The notes: generated from the sequence alone by a model not told the origin. A DNA stretch of 64,000 bases from Actinacidiphila sp. DG2A-62 (GCF_035825295.1 NZ_JAYMGI010000002.1:7082001-7146000); one strand, 5' to 3'; shown: positions 49,810 through 58,536, counted from the first letter of the stretch. A program made the numbers and translations.

Positions 49810-51419
49810 GCCGACCCTCGTACGCGCACGGCACCGGCGGCGCCCCGCTGCTCGGGGACACCATAGGCCGCAACCTCGACCGGGCGGTGGCCGCCCACCC
49901 CGACCGCGACGCGCTGGTCGACGTGCCCAGCGGACGGCGCTGGACCTACGCCGAGTTCGGCCGGGCCGTCGACGACGTCGCCAGGGGCCTGGCCGCCCAC
50001 GGCGTCGCCAAGGGCGACCGGGTCGGCATATGGGCGGTCAACTGCCCCGAGTGGGTGTTCGTCCAGTACGCCACCGCCCGGCTCGGCGCGATCATGGTGA
50101 ACATCAACCCCGCCTACCGCGTGCACGAGTTGGAGTACGTGCTCAGACAGTCGGCGGTCGCGGTGCTGATCGCCTCCACCGAGCACCACGGCAGCGACTA
50201 CCGCGCGATGGCCGCGCAAGTGCGGGACGCCTGCCCGGAGTTGCGCGAGGTGATCCACATTGGCGAGCCGGCCTGGGACGAACTGACCACGGCCGGCGCC
50301 GACCTGGACCCGGGCTTCCTGGCCGCCGCCGAGGCGCGGCTCAGCTGCGACGAGCCGGTCAACATCCAGTACACCTCGGGCACCACCGGCTTCCCCAAGG
50401 GCGCCACCCTCTCCCACCACAACATCCTCAACAACGGCTACTTCGTGGGCGGCACCATCGGCTACACCGAGCAGGACCGGGTGTGCCTGCCGGTGCCCTT
50501 CTACCACTGCTTCGGCATGGTGATGGGCAACCTCGGCGTGACCTCGCACGGCGCCTGCATCGTGATCCCCGCGCCGTCCTTCGACCCGGCGGCGACGCTG
50601 CGCGCGGTCCAGCAGGAGCGCTGCACCTCGCTGTACGGGGTGCCGACGATGTTCATCGCCGAGCTGGGCCTGCCCGACTTCGACTCCTACGACCTGTCCA
50701 GCCTGCGCACCGGCATCATGGCCGGCTCGCCGTGCCCGGTCGAGGTGATGAAACGGGTGATGGCCGAGATGCACATGGCCGAGGTGTCCATCTGCTACGG
50801 CATGACCGAGACCTCGCCGGTGTCCACCCAGACCCGCCGCGACGACGACCTGGAGCACCGCACCGGGACCGTCGGACGGGCGCTGCCGCACATCGAGGTG
50901 AAGGTGGTGGACCCTACCAGCGGCGTCACCGTGGAGCGCGGTACCCCGGGTGAGCTGTGCACCCGCGGGTACTCGGTGATGCTGGGCTACTGGAACGAGC
51001 CCGAGCGCACAGCCGAGGCGGTCGACGCGGCCCGCTGGATGCACACCGGCGACCTCGCGGTGATGCACGACGACGGCTACCTCGCGGTGGTCGGCCGGAT
51101 CAAGGACGTGGTGATCCGCGGCGGCGAGAACGTCTACCCGCGCGAGGTCGAGGAGTTCCTCTACACCCACCCCAAGATCTCCGACGTGCAGGTGGTCGGG
51201 GTGCCCGATGAGCGCTACGGCGAGGAGGTGCTGGCCTGTGTGATCCCGCGCGACCCCGACGACCCGCCCACGCTCGCCGAGATCGCCGACTTCTGCCGCG
51301 GCCGGATCGCCCACTACAAGGTCCCGCGCCACCTGCGCGTCCTCGACGCCTTCCCGATGACGGTCAGCGGCAAGGTCCGCAAGGTGGAGCTGCGGGAGGG
51401 CTTCAGCGCAGCGGGATGA
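49806..51419 (+). CDS. Acyl-CoA synthetase (AMP-binding, FadD-like)
   Basis: A 537-residue ligase with the sequence of the FadD13/medium-long-chain branch. Motifs: NIQYTSGTTGFPKGATLSHHNILNNGYFVG, CYGMTETSPVSTQT, GYSVMLGYWNEPERTAEAVDAARWMHTGDLAVMHDDGYLAVVGRIKDVVIRGGENVYPREVEEFLYTHP and the catalytic lysine in MTVSGKVRKVELRE. The GTG start overlaps the previous stop (GTGA), so the two ligases are translationally coupled and probably work on related acids. Its 3' end overlaps that of gcl, which reads toward it, by 17 nt. Confidence 0.93.
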   Translation: MSRPSYAHGTGGAPLLGDTIGRNLDRAVAAHPDRDALVDVPSGRRWTYAEFGRAVDDVARGLAAHGVAKGDRVGIWAVNCPEWVFVQYATARLGAIMVNINPAYRVHELEYVLRQSAVAVLIASTEHHGSDYRAMAAQVRDACPELREVIHIGEPAWDELTTAGADLDPGFLAAAEARLSCDEPVNIQYTSGTTGFPKGATLSHHNILNNGYFVGGTIGYTEQDRVCLPVPFYHCFGMVMGNLGVTSHGACIVIPAPSFDPAATLRAVQQERCTSLYGVPTMFIAELGLPDFDSYDLSSLRTGIMAGSPCPVEVMKRVMAEMHMAEVSICYGMTETSPVSTQTRRDDDLEHRTGTVGRALPHIEVKVVDPTSGVTVERGTPGELCTRGYSVMLGYWNEPERTAEAVDAARWMHTGDLAVMHDDGYLAVVGRIKDVVIRGGENVYPREVEEFLYTHPKISDVQVVGVPDERYGEEVLACVIPRDPDDPPTLAEIADFCRGRIAHYKVPRHLRVLDAFPMTVSGKVRKVELREGFSAAG

Positions 51420-53187
51420 CCGCGGTCGGGGCGTGGCCGGGCTCGGTGGCCGTCTCCTCGTACTCGGTGACGTCGGAGATGTCGGCCGTGGTCGACATCG
51501 CGATGTCGGTGATCCGCTCCAGGATCGCCTCCACCACCACCGGCACCCGGTGCTCGGCGGCCAGGTCGCGGGCCCGCGCGAAGGCGGCGCCCAGCTCGGC
51601 CGGGTCGGTGACCCGGATCGCCTTGCAGCCCAGCCCCTCGGCCACCTTCACGTGGTCGACGCCGTAGCCGCCCAGCTCGGGCGAGTTGACGTTCTCGAAC
51701 TCCAGGTTGACCTGGAAGTCGATGCCCAGACCGGTCTGCGCCTGCCGGATCAGCCCCAGATAGCTGTTGTTGACGACCACGTGCACGTACGGGACGCGGT
51801 GCTGCGCGCCGACCGCCAGCTCCTCGATCATGAACTGGAAGTCGTAGTCTCCGGACAGCGCCACCACCTCGGCGCCGGGGTCGGCGGTCGCCACGCCGAG
51901 CGCGGCCGGGATCGTCCAGCCGAGCGGCCCGGCCTGCCCGCAGTTGATCCAGTGCCGCGGCCGGTGGACGTGCAGCAGCTGGGCGCCGGCGATCTGCGAC
52001 AGGCCGATGGTGGTGACGTAGCGGGTGTCGCGGCCGAAGGCGCGGTTCATCTCCTCGTACACCCGCTGCGGCTTCATCGGGATGTCGTCGAAGTGCGTGC
52101 GCCGCTGCAGTGAACCCTTGCGCGCCAGGTGGGAGGCGATCCACTCGGAGCGGTCGGGCAGGGCGCCGGCCGCCTTCAGCTCCTTGGCGACCTCCACGAA
52201 GAGGGCGAGCGCGGCGCGGGCGTCCGAGGCTATCCCGTAGTCGGGCGGGAAGATCCGGCCGATCTGGGTGGGCTCGACGTCCACGTGCACGAAGGTGCGG
52301 CCGGCCCGGTAGACGTCCAGCCGGTAGCCGGTGTGCCGGTTGGCCCAGCGGTTGCCGATGCCGAGCACGCAGTCCGAGGCGAGGAAGGTCGCGTTGCCGT
52401 AGCGGTGCGAGGTCTGCAGGCCGACCATGCCGGCGTTCAGCTCGTGGTCGTCGGGGATCGCGCCCCAGCCCATCAGCGTCGGCACCACCGGGGTGCCGGT
52501 CAGCTCGGCGAACTCCACCAGCAGGTCGCACGCGTCGGCGCCGATCACCCCGCCGCCGGCCACGATCAGCGGGCGCTCCGACGCCAGCAGGTACGACATC
52601 GCCTTCTCGATCTGCGCGCGCGAGGCGGTCGGCCGGTAGACCGGCAGCGGGCGGTACGTCTGCGGGTCGAAGTCGATCTCGGTCTGCTGCACGTCGACCG
52701 GCAGGTCGATCAGCACCGGTCCCGGGCGGCCCGAGCGCATCAGGTGGAACGCCTGCTGGAAGACGCCCGGCACCTGTGCGGCCTCCCGCACGGTGGTCGC
52801 CTTCTTGCAGACCGGCGCGGCGATCGCCGCGATGTCGACGGCCTGGAAGTCCTCCTTGTGCAGCATCGCCGTGGGCGCCTGGCCGGTGATGCACAGGATC
52901 GGCACCGAGTCGCCGGACGCGGAGTACAGGCCGGTGATCATGTCGGTGCCGGCCGGGCCCGACGTGCCGACGCACACGCCGATGTTGCCGGCCCGGGCGC
53001 GGGTGTAGCCCTCGGCCATGTGCGAGGCGCCCTCGACGTGCCGGGCGAGCGTGTGCCGGATGCCGCCGGCCGCTTCCAGCGCGGCGTAGAAGGGGTTGAT
53101 CGCGGCGCCGGGCACGCCGAACGCGGCGTCCACGCCTTCCAGTCGGAGGATCTCCACGGCCGCGCGGGCGGCGGTCATACGGGGCAT
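51403..53187 (-). CDS. gcl: Glyoxylate carboligase
   Basis: A 594-residue ThDP-dependent enzyme that condenses two glyoxylate molecules to tartronate semialdehyde with release of CO2. The N-terminus (GVPGAAINPFYAALEAAGGIRHTLARHVEGASHMAEG) is nearly identical to the E. coli enzyme. It includes valine at position 51 in place of the glutamate universal in other ThDP enzymes, the hallmark of Gcl. ThDP/Mg binding is seen in LSGDYDFQFMIEELAVGAQHRVPYVHVVVNNSYLGL. A shared 36-bp regulatory element lies 24-59 nt upstream of the start. With glxR and hyi it forms the glycerate route for glyoxylate from allantoin/purine breakdown. Confidence 0.97.
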   Translation of the reverse strand: MPRMTAARAAVEILRLEGVDAAFGVPGAAINPFYAALEAAGGIRHTLARHVEGASHMAEGYTRARAGNIGVCVGTSGPAGTDMITGLYSASGDSVPILCITGQAPTAMLHKEDFQAVDIAAIAAPVCKKATTVREAAQVPGVFQQAFHLMRSGRPGPVLIDLPVDVQQTEIDFDPQTYRPLPVYRPTASRAQIEKAMSYLLASERPLIVAGGGVIGADACDLLVEFAELTGTPVVPTLMGWGAIPDDHELNAGMVGLQTSHRYGNATFLASDCVLGIGNRWANRHTGYRLDVYRAGRTFVHVDVEPTQIGRIFPPDYGIASDARAALALFVEVAKELKAAGALPDRSEWIASHLARKGSLQRRTHFDDIPMKPQRVYEEMNRAFGRDTRYVTTIGLSQIAGAQLLHVHRPRHWINCGQAGPLGWTIPAALGVATADPGAEVVALSGDYDFQFMIEELAVGAQHRVPYVHVVVNNSYLGLIRQAQTGLGIDFQVNLEFENVNSPELGGYGVDHVKVAEGLGCKAIRVTDPAELGAAFARARDLAAEHRVPVVVEAILERITDIAMSTTADISDVTEYEETATEPGHAPTAVIPLR

Positions 53188-53210
53188 GAGGACTCCCGGC
53201 TCGGCTTCAA

Positions 53211-53246
53211 TTCCGCAATACGGAAACTGACTTCTGTTGTACGGAA
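53211..53246. promoter_or_regulatory. 36-bp regulatory element before gcl (shared with hyi)
   Basis: TTCCG-N5-CGGAA, then four bases, then ACTTCTG-N-TGT-N-CGGAA. The same architecture with 27 of 36 identical bases stands in front of hyi (56684-56719). It is probably the operator of the allantoin/glyoxylate regulon, for which an IclR-type AllR is known in Streptomyces. Confidence 0.75.
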
Positions 53247-53334
53247 TGAACGTAAGCGGGGGTGAGAGGGGAGTCAAGGGTGCGGGGGTGCGGGGGGAGC
53301 CGGTGCGGTGGCGGTAGCGGTGGCCGCGGGGACC

Positions 53335-53376
53335 CGGGAGCGCGGACCGGGCCGGGAGCGCGGACCGGGCCGGGAG
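53335..53376. repeat. 18-bp tandem repeat between gcl and the next gene
   Basis: CGGGAGCGCGGACCGGGC repeated 2.3 times. The 343-bp stretch 53247-53589 otherwise consists of G-rich simple sequence; no gene is supported there. Confidence 0.7.
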
Positions 53377-53589
53377 CCGACGACGCGCGGACGCCCGGCG
53401 CGCGGTGGCCGCGGCCGGGCGTCGTCGGGGCGTGCGCGGGTGTCCGCGGGGGCGGGCGGAGGGTGTGTCGCGGGGGCGTGTGCGGGTGGGTGCCTCGCGG
53501 AGACGGGCTCGGGGAGGGGCCTCCCGGGGCGCGCGGGGCCTCCCGGGGCGTCTCGGGGCGGCGCGGGCCGGGCGGGTCGGGCGGGGCGG

Positions 53590-54492
53590 TCAGGCCGGGC
53601 CGCGCCTGATCAGCTCGTCGGCGGCGTCGTTGACCGGCTGCGGCGTGCCGGTGAGGTCCATCACGAACAGCGGCACGCCCAACTGGTCGGCGCGCATCCG
53701 GGCGTCGTGCGCGTAGCCGGCCAGCGAGAAGAACGCGCCCACCGCGTCCTCGTGCGCGCAGTTCAGCCAGAGGCACTCCACCTCGCGCAGCGGCGTCGGC
53801 AGCGTGGCCGGGTCGACCTGCGCCACCAGGCCGTCCCCGCGCAGGTCGATGCCGTTGGCGGTGCGGTCGCCGGCCAGCCGCACCTCGGCGAAGCCGAGCC
53901 ACTTCAGGTACTGCGCGGCCGCGGTCAGCGCGTCGCGCGCGGTGCGGATCGTCACCGGGTGGAACGGCGGTCGCGGGGTCGGCGGCGGGGGCGCCTGCCC
54001 GGCCGGCTCGGGCGCGGCGGAGCGGCCCGCGGTGTACGCGGCGGGCGCGCCGGGCACGACGGGCCCGGCCGGGGTGACGGCCGCGGTGGGCGGGGACGCG
54101 GCGGTGGGGGCCGCGGGCGCCGCGGGCGCCGCGGAGGCCGTGGCCGACGCGGGGGCGCTCGGGTCCGCCGGGCGTGAGGCCGCGTCGCCCGCCGGTTCCG
54201 CGGTCCCCTCACCGGACCCGGCGCTCTCGTCCGCACCCGCCACGGGCAGCCGGACCAGCGCGCCGCACGCGCAGTCGAACTCCGGCTGCGGCCACTGGTC
54301 GGTGCGCCCGCAGTCCGGGCAGCGAAGGCGTACCCACGAGTCCTCCCACGAGCGGTGCCGCACCAGCACCGGTGCGGCGCCGCGCCGGATCGGCGGCGCC
54401 AGCGGCGTACCGCACGCGCAGGGGAACGTCGGCGCGCTGTAGCCGTGCTCGCGTCCGCAGGCCGGACAGCTCACGTGCACGCTCTCAGCCAT
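53590..54492 (-). CDS. Double zinc-ribbon protein with restriction-endonuclease-like C-terminus
   Basis: A 300-residue protein not assigned to a named family. Residues 1-80 hold two zinc ribbons in tandem (CPACG with CACG, then CPDCG with CACG). A long Ala/Pro linker (about 85-185) follows. The C-terminal domain (about 190-300) has TARDALTAAAQYLKWLGFAEVRLAGDRTANGIDLRGDGLVAQVDPATLPTPLREVECLWLNC and AGYAHDARMRADQLGVPLFVMDLTG. That helix-strand pattern, with the GIDL...VAQV (D-x-n-x-K-like) arrangement, resembles Mrr/type IV restriction folds, although the catalytic lysine is replaced by Q-V. It could bind DNA or modified nucleic acid. Located inside the glyoxylate genes without an obvious link. 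Confidence 0.6.
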   Translation of the reverse strand: MAESVHVSCPACGREHGYSAPTFPCACGTPLAPPIRRGAAPVLVRHRSWEDSWVRLRCPDCGRTDQWPQPEFDCACGALVRLPVAGADESAGSGEGTAEPAGDAASRPADPSAPASATASAAPAAPAAPTAASPPTAAVTPAGPVVPGAPAAYTAGRSAAPEPAGQAPPPPTPRPPFHPVTIRTARDALTAAAQYLKWLGFAEVRLAGDRTANGIDLRGDGLVAQVDPATLPTPLREVECLWLNCAHEDAVGAFFSLAGYAHDARMRADQLGVPLFVMDLTGTPQPVNDAADELIRRGPA

Positions 54493-54760
54493 GGCTCGAA
54501 CTCCCCCGTCGGCCGCGGCTGGTCGGGCCGCGGGTGGTCGTCCGTCCATAGTGCAGGAAGTCCGCGCCGCCGGGGCCGTACCCGAACAGTCCGTGACGAA
54601 ACGTCCGTGTCCTCCCGTCCGGCCGGGCCGTCCGCGCCGCGCTGACCACCGCTCACCTGCCGCCGCCGCGGGGGCCGTTGGCGCCGCCCGGCGGTGCGCT
54701 GGGCGCGACGTGGTGTCACGCACCGCCGGACGGGTTCAGGGGGCCGCGGAGCGGGCCGGT

Positions 54761-55660
54761 TCAGCCGGCGACGGGCAGCCCGGACAGCCGCTCGACGCCG
54801 CGCAGCAGCGCCGAGTGGTCCAGACCGCCGTCGCCCTGCGCGCGCAGCGCGGCGACCAGGCTCGCCACCAGCGAGCCGACCGGCAGCGCGGCGCCGACCG
54901 CGCGGGCCGCGTCGGTCACGATGCCCATGTCCTTGTGGTGCAGGTCGATCCGGAAGCCCGGGGCGAAGGAGCGGTCCAGGAAGTTGTCCTTCTTGCGGGC
55001 CAGCACGGTCGAGCCGGCCAGTCCGCCGCCGAGGACCTCCAGCGCGGCGCGCAGGTCCACGCCGGACTTCTCCAGGAAGACCACCGCCTCCGCGCACGCC
55101 TGGATGTTCACCGCGACGATCAGCTGGTTGGCGGCCTTCACGGTCTGGCCCGCGCCGTGCGGACCGCAGTGCACCACGGTGCTGCCGAGCGCGCCGAGCA
55201 GCGGTCGCGCCTCCTCGAAGTCGGCCCGCTCCCCGCCGACCATGATGGACAGCACCGCCTCCACCGCGCCGGCCTCGCCGCCCGAGACCGGCGCGTCCAG
55301 CACCCGGATGCCGCGCCGCTTCGCGGCCCGCGCCAGGTCGATCGAGGTCTGCGGGGTGATCGAGGAGGTGTCGATCAGCAGCGCGCCGCGCCGGGCGTGC
55401 GCGAGGACGCCGTCGTCGCCGTACGCGACCGCCTCCACCTGCGGTGAGGCGGGGACCATGGTGACGATCACATCGGCGTCCGCGACGGCCTCGGCGACGG
55501 AGGCGGCGGCGGTGCCGCCGCGGTCGGCCAGACGGCGCAGCTTCTCCGGCTCCAGCGTGAAGCCGGTGACGTCGTATCCGGCCCTGAGCAGGTTCTCGGA
55601 CATGGGCGATCCCATGATCCCGAGCCCGATCCAGGCGACCTTGGGCAGTGCGGTGGTCAT
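54761..55660 (-). CDS. glxR: 2-hydroxy-3-oxopropionate (tartronate semialdehyde) reductase
   Basis: A 299-residue beta-hydroxyacid dehydrogenase, reducing tartronate semialdehyde to D-glycerate. The NAD(P)-binding loop is VAWIGLGIMGSPMSENLL at residues about 8-25, the substrate-binding DAPVSGGEAGAVEAVLSIMVGG lies at about 115-136, and the catalytic lysine is in GAGQTVKAANQ at about 165. The start is ATG 55660. It is separated from hyi by 190 nt of GCGGCGTTGC-type repeats and reads in the same direction, so it is the likely second gene of the hyi unit. It is the middle step of the glyoxylate-to-glycerate pathway with gcl. Confidence 0.93.
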   Translation of the reverse strand: MTTALPKVAWIGLGIMGSPMSENLLRAGYDVTGFTLEPEKLRRLADRGGTAAASVAEAVADADVIVTMVPASPQVEAVAYGDDGVLAHARRGALLIDTSSITPQTSIDLARAAKRRGIRVLDAPVSGGEAGAVEAVLSIMVGGERADFEEARPLLGALGSTVVHCGPHGAGQTVKAANQLIVAVNIQACAEAVVFLEKSGVDLRAALEVLGGGLAGSTVLARKKDNFLDRSFAPGFRIDLHHKDMGIVTDAARAVGAALPVGSLVASLVAALRAQGDGGLDHSALLRGVERLSGLPVAG

Positions 55661-55749
55661 ACGTCCGGCCTTTCGTACGGGGTGGGGTGGCGGGTGCGCG
55701 GCGTGCCGTCCCGGCAGGTGCGGCGGGGCCGTTGCGGCGGGTCCTTGCG

Positions 55750-55800
55750 ACGGCGGCGTTGCGGCGGGCCTCGCGGCGGCGTTGCGGCGGGCCCTCGCGG
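55750..55800. repeat. GCGGCGTTGCGGCGGGCC-type repeats between glxR and hyi
   Basis: Two to three imperfect copies of a roughly 23-bp unit (CGGCGTTGCGGCGGGCCTCG) in the 191-bp gap between the two genes. Confidence 0.55.
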
Positions 55801-55851
55801 CTGGGTTCGGCGCGGCCAGGGAGGCGCGGGCCAGGGGCGGCGGCGCCGAGG

Positions 55852-56670
55852 TCAGCGCAGCCAGTCGAAGGAGGCCGCCGAGCCCCGCGCGGAGGGCTTG
55901 TACTCCAGGCCGGTCCAGCCGCGGTAGCCGCGCGCGCGGAGCCGGCCGAGGAGGTCGGCCAGCGGGAGCGCCCCCGTGCCGGGCGCGCCGCGGCCCGGAT
56001 CGTCGGCGATCTGCACGTGCGCGGTCAGCTCCGCGTACCGCTCGATCACCGCGGGCAGGTCCTCGCCGTTCATCGACAGGTGGTACAGGTCCAGCAGGAA
56101 GCGGGCGTTGTCGAGCCCGGAGGCGTCGTTGACCCGCCGGACCAGCTCCACCGCGGCGTCCGCGCTCACCAGCGGGCAGCGCGGCGACTCCCTGGCGTTG
56201 AGCGCCTCGACGAGCAGCACCGCGCCGGCGTCGTCGGCGGCACGCGCGGCCAGCACCAGATTCTCCAGCGCCAGGGCGTCCTGCTCGGCCGGGTCGACGC
56301 CGTCCACGCGGTTGCCGTAGAGGGCGTTGAGCGCGGTGCAGCCGACGGACGCGGCGAGGGCGGCGGCCACCTCGACGTTGGCCCGGAAGCGGTCGGACTC
56401 GCGGCCGGGGACCGACAGCGCGCCGCGGTCCGGCCCCGGCAGCCGCCCGGCGTAGAAGTTGAGGCCCACCAGCCGGGTGCCGGCCGACTCCAGCGCCGCG
56501 CGCAGGCCGTCGAGCGCCGAGCGCGGGGGAGTGGGGTCGTCCGGCCACGGCCACCACAGCTCGACCGCGTCGAAGCCGGCCGCGGCCGCGGCGGCGGGCC
56601 GCTCCAGCAACGGGAGTTCGGTGAACAGGATCGAGAGGTTCACGTCGAACCGCTCGGCGGCGAAACTCAC
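55852..56670 (-). CDS. hyi: Hydroxypyruvate isomerase
   Basis: A 272-residue TIM-barrel isomerase interconverting hydroxypyruvate and tartronate semialdehyde. Characteristic segments are SILFTELPLLERPAAAAAAGFDAVELWWPWP (N-terminal strands), NFYAGRLPGPDRGALSVPGRE, VEALNAR with the metal-binding glutamate, FLLDLYHLSMNGEDLPAVIERYAELTAHVQIADDPGRGAPGTG and YRGWTGLEYKPSA. Starts with GTG at 56670. A 36-bp element identical in architecture to the one before gcl lies 14-49 nt upstream. First gene of the hyi-glxR unit and part of the glyoxylate-disposal set. Confidence 0.93.
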   Translation of the reverse strand: MSFAAERFDVNLSILFTELPLLERPAAAAAAGFDAVELWWPWPDDPTPPRSALDGLRAALESAGTRLVGLNFYAGRLPGPDRGALSVPGRESDRFRANVEVAAALAASVGCTALNALYGNRVDGVDPAEQDALALENLVLAARAADDAGAVLLVEALNARESPRCPLVSADAAVELVRRVNDASGLDNARFLLDLYHLSMNGEDLPAVIERYAELTAHVQIADDPGRGAPGTGALPLADLLGRLRARGYRGWTGLEYKPSARGSAASFDWLR

Positions 56671-56683
56671 GGGGATGCCTGCC

Positions 56684-56719
56684 TTCCGTATCGCGGAAGT
56701 TCACTTCTGATGTGCGGAA
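56684..56719. promoter_or_regulatory. 36-bp regulatory element before hyi (shared with gcl)
   Basis: TTCCGTATCGCGGAA followed by four bases and ACTTCTG-A-TGT-G-CGGAA. See the element at 53211-53246; both end within 15-25 nt of a glyoxylate-pathway start codon on the minus strand. Confidence 0.75.
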
Positions 56720-57195
56720 CAGTCAAGCAGGCTTCCGTGTGCTGTCAAGGGCCCCACCTGGGCCGGGGACCGGGGTCGGCGCGCGCGGGGCCGGTCCGGG
56801 GAGAGGTGGTGGGCGCCCGTCGTGGCCGAAAGGTAGAGACCTCTGGAAGCAACCCCGGCGGGGAGATTTCTTGTCAGGTCGCACTGACTTAAAAGATCCC
56901 CGGTGATCCGCTTCCGGAAAAGCGGCATTCATGCTCCCGTAATACTGCGAAGAATGTCCGTTTGCTTACCCTTCGGGCTCGCCCGGCGGGACTGAAACCT
57001 GTTCCGCTTTCCTCTGGACAAGGTAAAGCTGCTGTCGTACTGTCGTTCGCGACTCGCCGATAGGTGTGGCCGGATCCGGCCACTCGCACCGCCCGGCTCA
57101 CCACGGCCTGGCTGCGCCTGTCGCTCTGGTTCACGGGGACGGTGGAACATGAACGCACGGCTGACGCGCGCGCGGGCGCGGACGACTTGTGGCAG
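56720..57195. other. Gene-free promoter region of the RiPP cluster
   Basis: 476 bp between the divergent hyi gene and the SARP start, with a lower GC content than its surroundings. It holds only very short frames (for example a 13-codon frame at 56954, MSVCLPFGLARRD, which contains a TTA codon) and one 64-codon frame without a ribosome site. No convincing precursor peptide was found on either strand. It most likely contains the SARP promoter. Confidence 0.5.
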
Positions 57196-58536
57196 ATGTC
57201 GTTGAATACCGCGCTGACCTCGGGCGAAGGTGCTGAGGGAAGCGAGCGGGGGACGTCAGGAACGGGCTCGGCGGCACGGTTCACCGTGCTGGGCATGCTG
57301 ACCGTCGGCGACGGCACGGAGTCCGTCGCGCTGCAACCCTCCCGCCCCGCCGCACTTCTCGCGGCATTGCTGCTGCACGCGAATTCCGTGGTCTCCGCGG
57401 AATTCCTGCAACGCGTCATCTGGGGTGCCAGGCCGCCCGCCCAGGCGAAATCCGCTTTGCACAGTTGCGTACTCAGGCTGCGCCGGCTGTTCGGCAAATA
57501 CGGCATCGCCCCCGATGCCATCCAGGCTGTTCCCGGCGGTTACCGCCTGATCGCGGACGCGGCGACCCTCGACCTGGTCGAGTTCCGCGGGCTGCTGGAC
57601 CGGGCGTATTCCAGCCGGGACCCGGAGAACGAATTAGAGCTGCTGCGCGCGGCGCTGGCTCTGTGGCAGCCGCCGCTGATGGCCAATGTGCACTCCGAAC
57701 TCCTGCACCGCGACGAGGTGCCGCGGCTGCGCGAGGAATGGCTGCGGGCCATCGAGCGCGTCTTCGAGCTGGAGCTGGCGCGCGGCCGGCACCGCGAGGC
57801 GCTCGCCGAGATCGGCGCGGCGGCCCGGCAGTACCCGCTGCACGAACGCTTCACCGAGCAGCTCATGGAGGCGCTGCGCCGCACCGGCCGCCGCGCGGAG
57901 GCGCTCGCGGAGTACCGCAGGACCAAGCGCCGCCTCGCCGAACAACTCGGCGTGGACCCCGGCCCCCAGCTCCAGCGCCTCGAACTCGACATCCTCAGAG
58001 GCGATCCCGCCCCCCCGCTCCCCTCCGCACCCTCCGCCCCCGCCGCGCCCGCGCTCCCCTCCGCCCCCGCCGCGATCCCGGCGACCGCCGGCCCCAGCCG
58101 CTCCCCGCCGGGACGCTGCCGCCGGGTCCGGTCGCCGACGCGCCCGGCCTCGGGGCGGCCGACGCGGGCGCTGTGCGCGGCGGTTCGGGGGCCGGGCCGG
58201 TCAACGCCGCCGCTGCGGCGGGTGGTGACGGCCACGCCGCCGCGGAGTCCGGTGCGGCGCTCGGCGGTTCGGGTCCGGCCGCCGACACCGGTACGGCTCC
58301 GGCGGGTCCCGACGTCGGTCCGGCCGGCCCGGGAACGCCGCCGCCGGGCTACGGCGCTGCCGCGCCCGGCCACGGGTACGCCGCGCGGCAGGCGGACGGC
58401 GCGGCGGCGGGATTCCCGGCCGCGCCCGCGGGGCGGGGCGGATCGCCGTACGGCTCCGGTGCGCCGGCGCCGGCGCCCGCGGACGGTACGGGGCCCGGCC
58501 CGGCGTCCGGCGACGCGTCCGCGGCGAGTGCGGTGA
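57196..58536 (+). CDS. SARP/AfsR-type pathway regulator (DNA-binding and BTAD half)
   Basis: SARP-family activators switch on secondary-metabolite clusters. The winged helix is at about residues 28-120 (ARFTVLGMLTVGDG, ALQPSRPAALLAALLLHANSVVSAEFLQRVIWG, SALHSCVLRLRRLFGKYGI, VPGGYRLIAD). The bacterial transcriptional activation (BTAD) helices fill about 127-275 (RLREEWLRAIERVFELELARGRHREALAEIGAAARQYPLHERFTEQLMEALRRTGRRAEALAEYRRTKRRLAEQLGVDPGPQLQRLELDIL). A TTA leucine codon at 57634-57636 makes it a candidate for bldA control. After about 58,090 this frame turns into Arg/Pro noise, while the frame two bases on becomes coding-like up to 59309. The gene therefore looks interrupted by the loss of one base. 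The start ATG is tentative. Confidence 0.82.
   Translation: MSLNTALTSGEGAEGSERGTSGTGSAARFTVLGMLTVGDGTESVALQPSRPAALLAALLLHANSVVSAEFLQRVIWGARPPAQAKSALHSCVLRLRRLFGKYGIAPDAIQAVPGGYRLIADAATLDLVEFRGLLDRAYSSRDPENELELLRAALALWQPPLMANVHSELLHRDEVPRLREEWLRAIERVFELELARGRHREALAEIGAAARQYPLHERFTEQLMEALRRTGRRAEALAEYRRTKRRLAEQLGVDPGPQLQRLELDILRGDPAPPLPSAPSAPAAPALPSAPAAIPATAGPSRSPPGRCRRVRSPTRPASGRPTRALCAAVRGPGRSTPPLRRVVTATPPRSPVRRSAVRVRPPTPVRLRRVPTSVRPARERRRRATALPRPATGTPRGRRTARRRDSRPRPRGGADRRTAPVRRRRRPRTVRGPARRPATRPRRVR

Noticed and set aside
56712..56906. 64-codon plus-strand frame upstream of the SARP gene as precursor peptide
   Set aside because: No ribosome site, no Cys, and composition like the surrounding noncoding DNA.
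56954..56995. 13-codon frame with Cys and a TTA codon as possible RiPP precursor
   Set aside because: No Shine-Dalgarno, too short for leader plus core, and only one Cys and one Ser.
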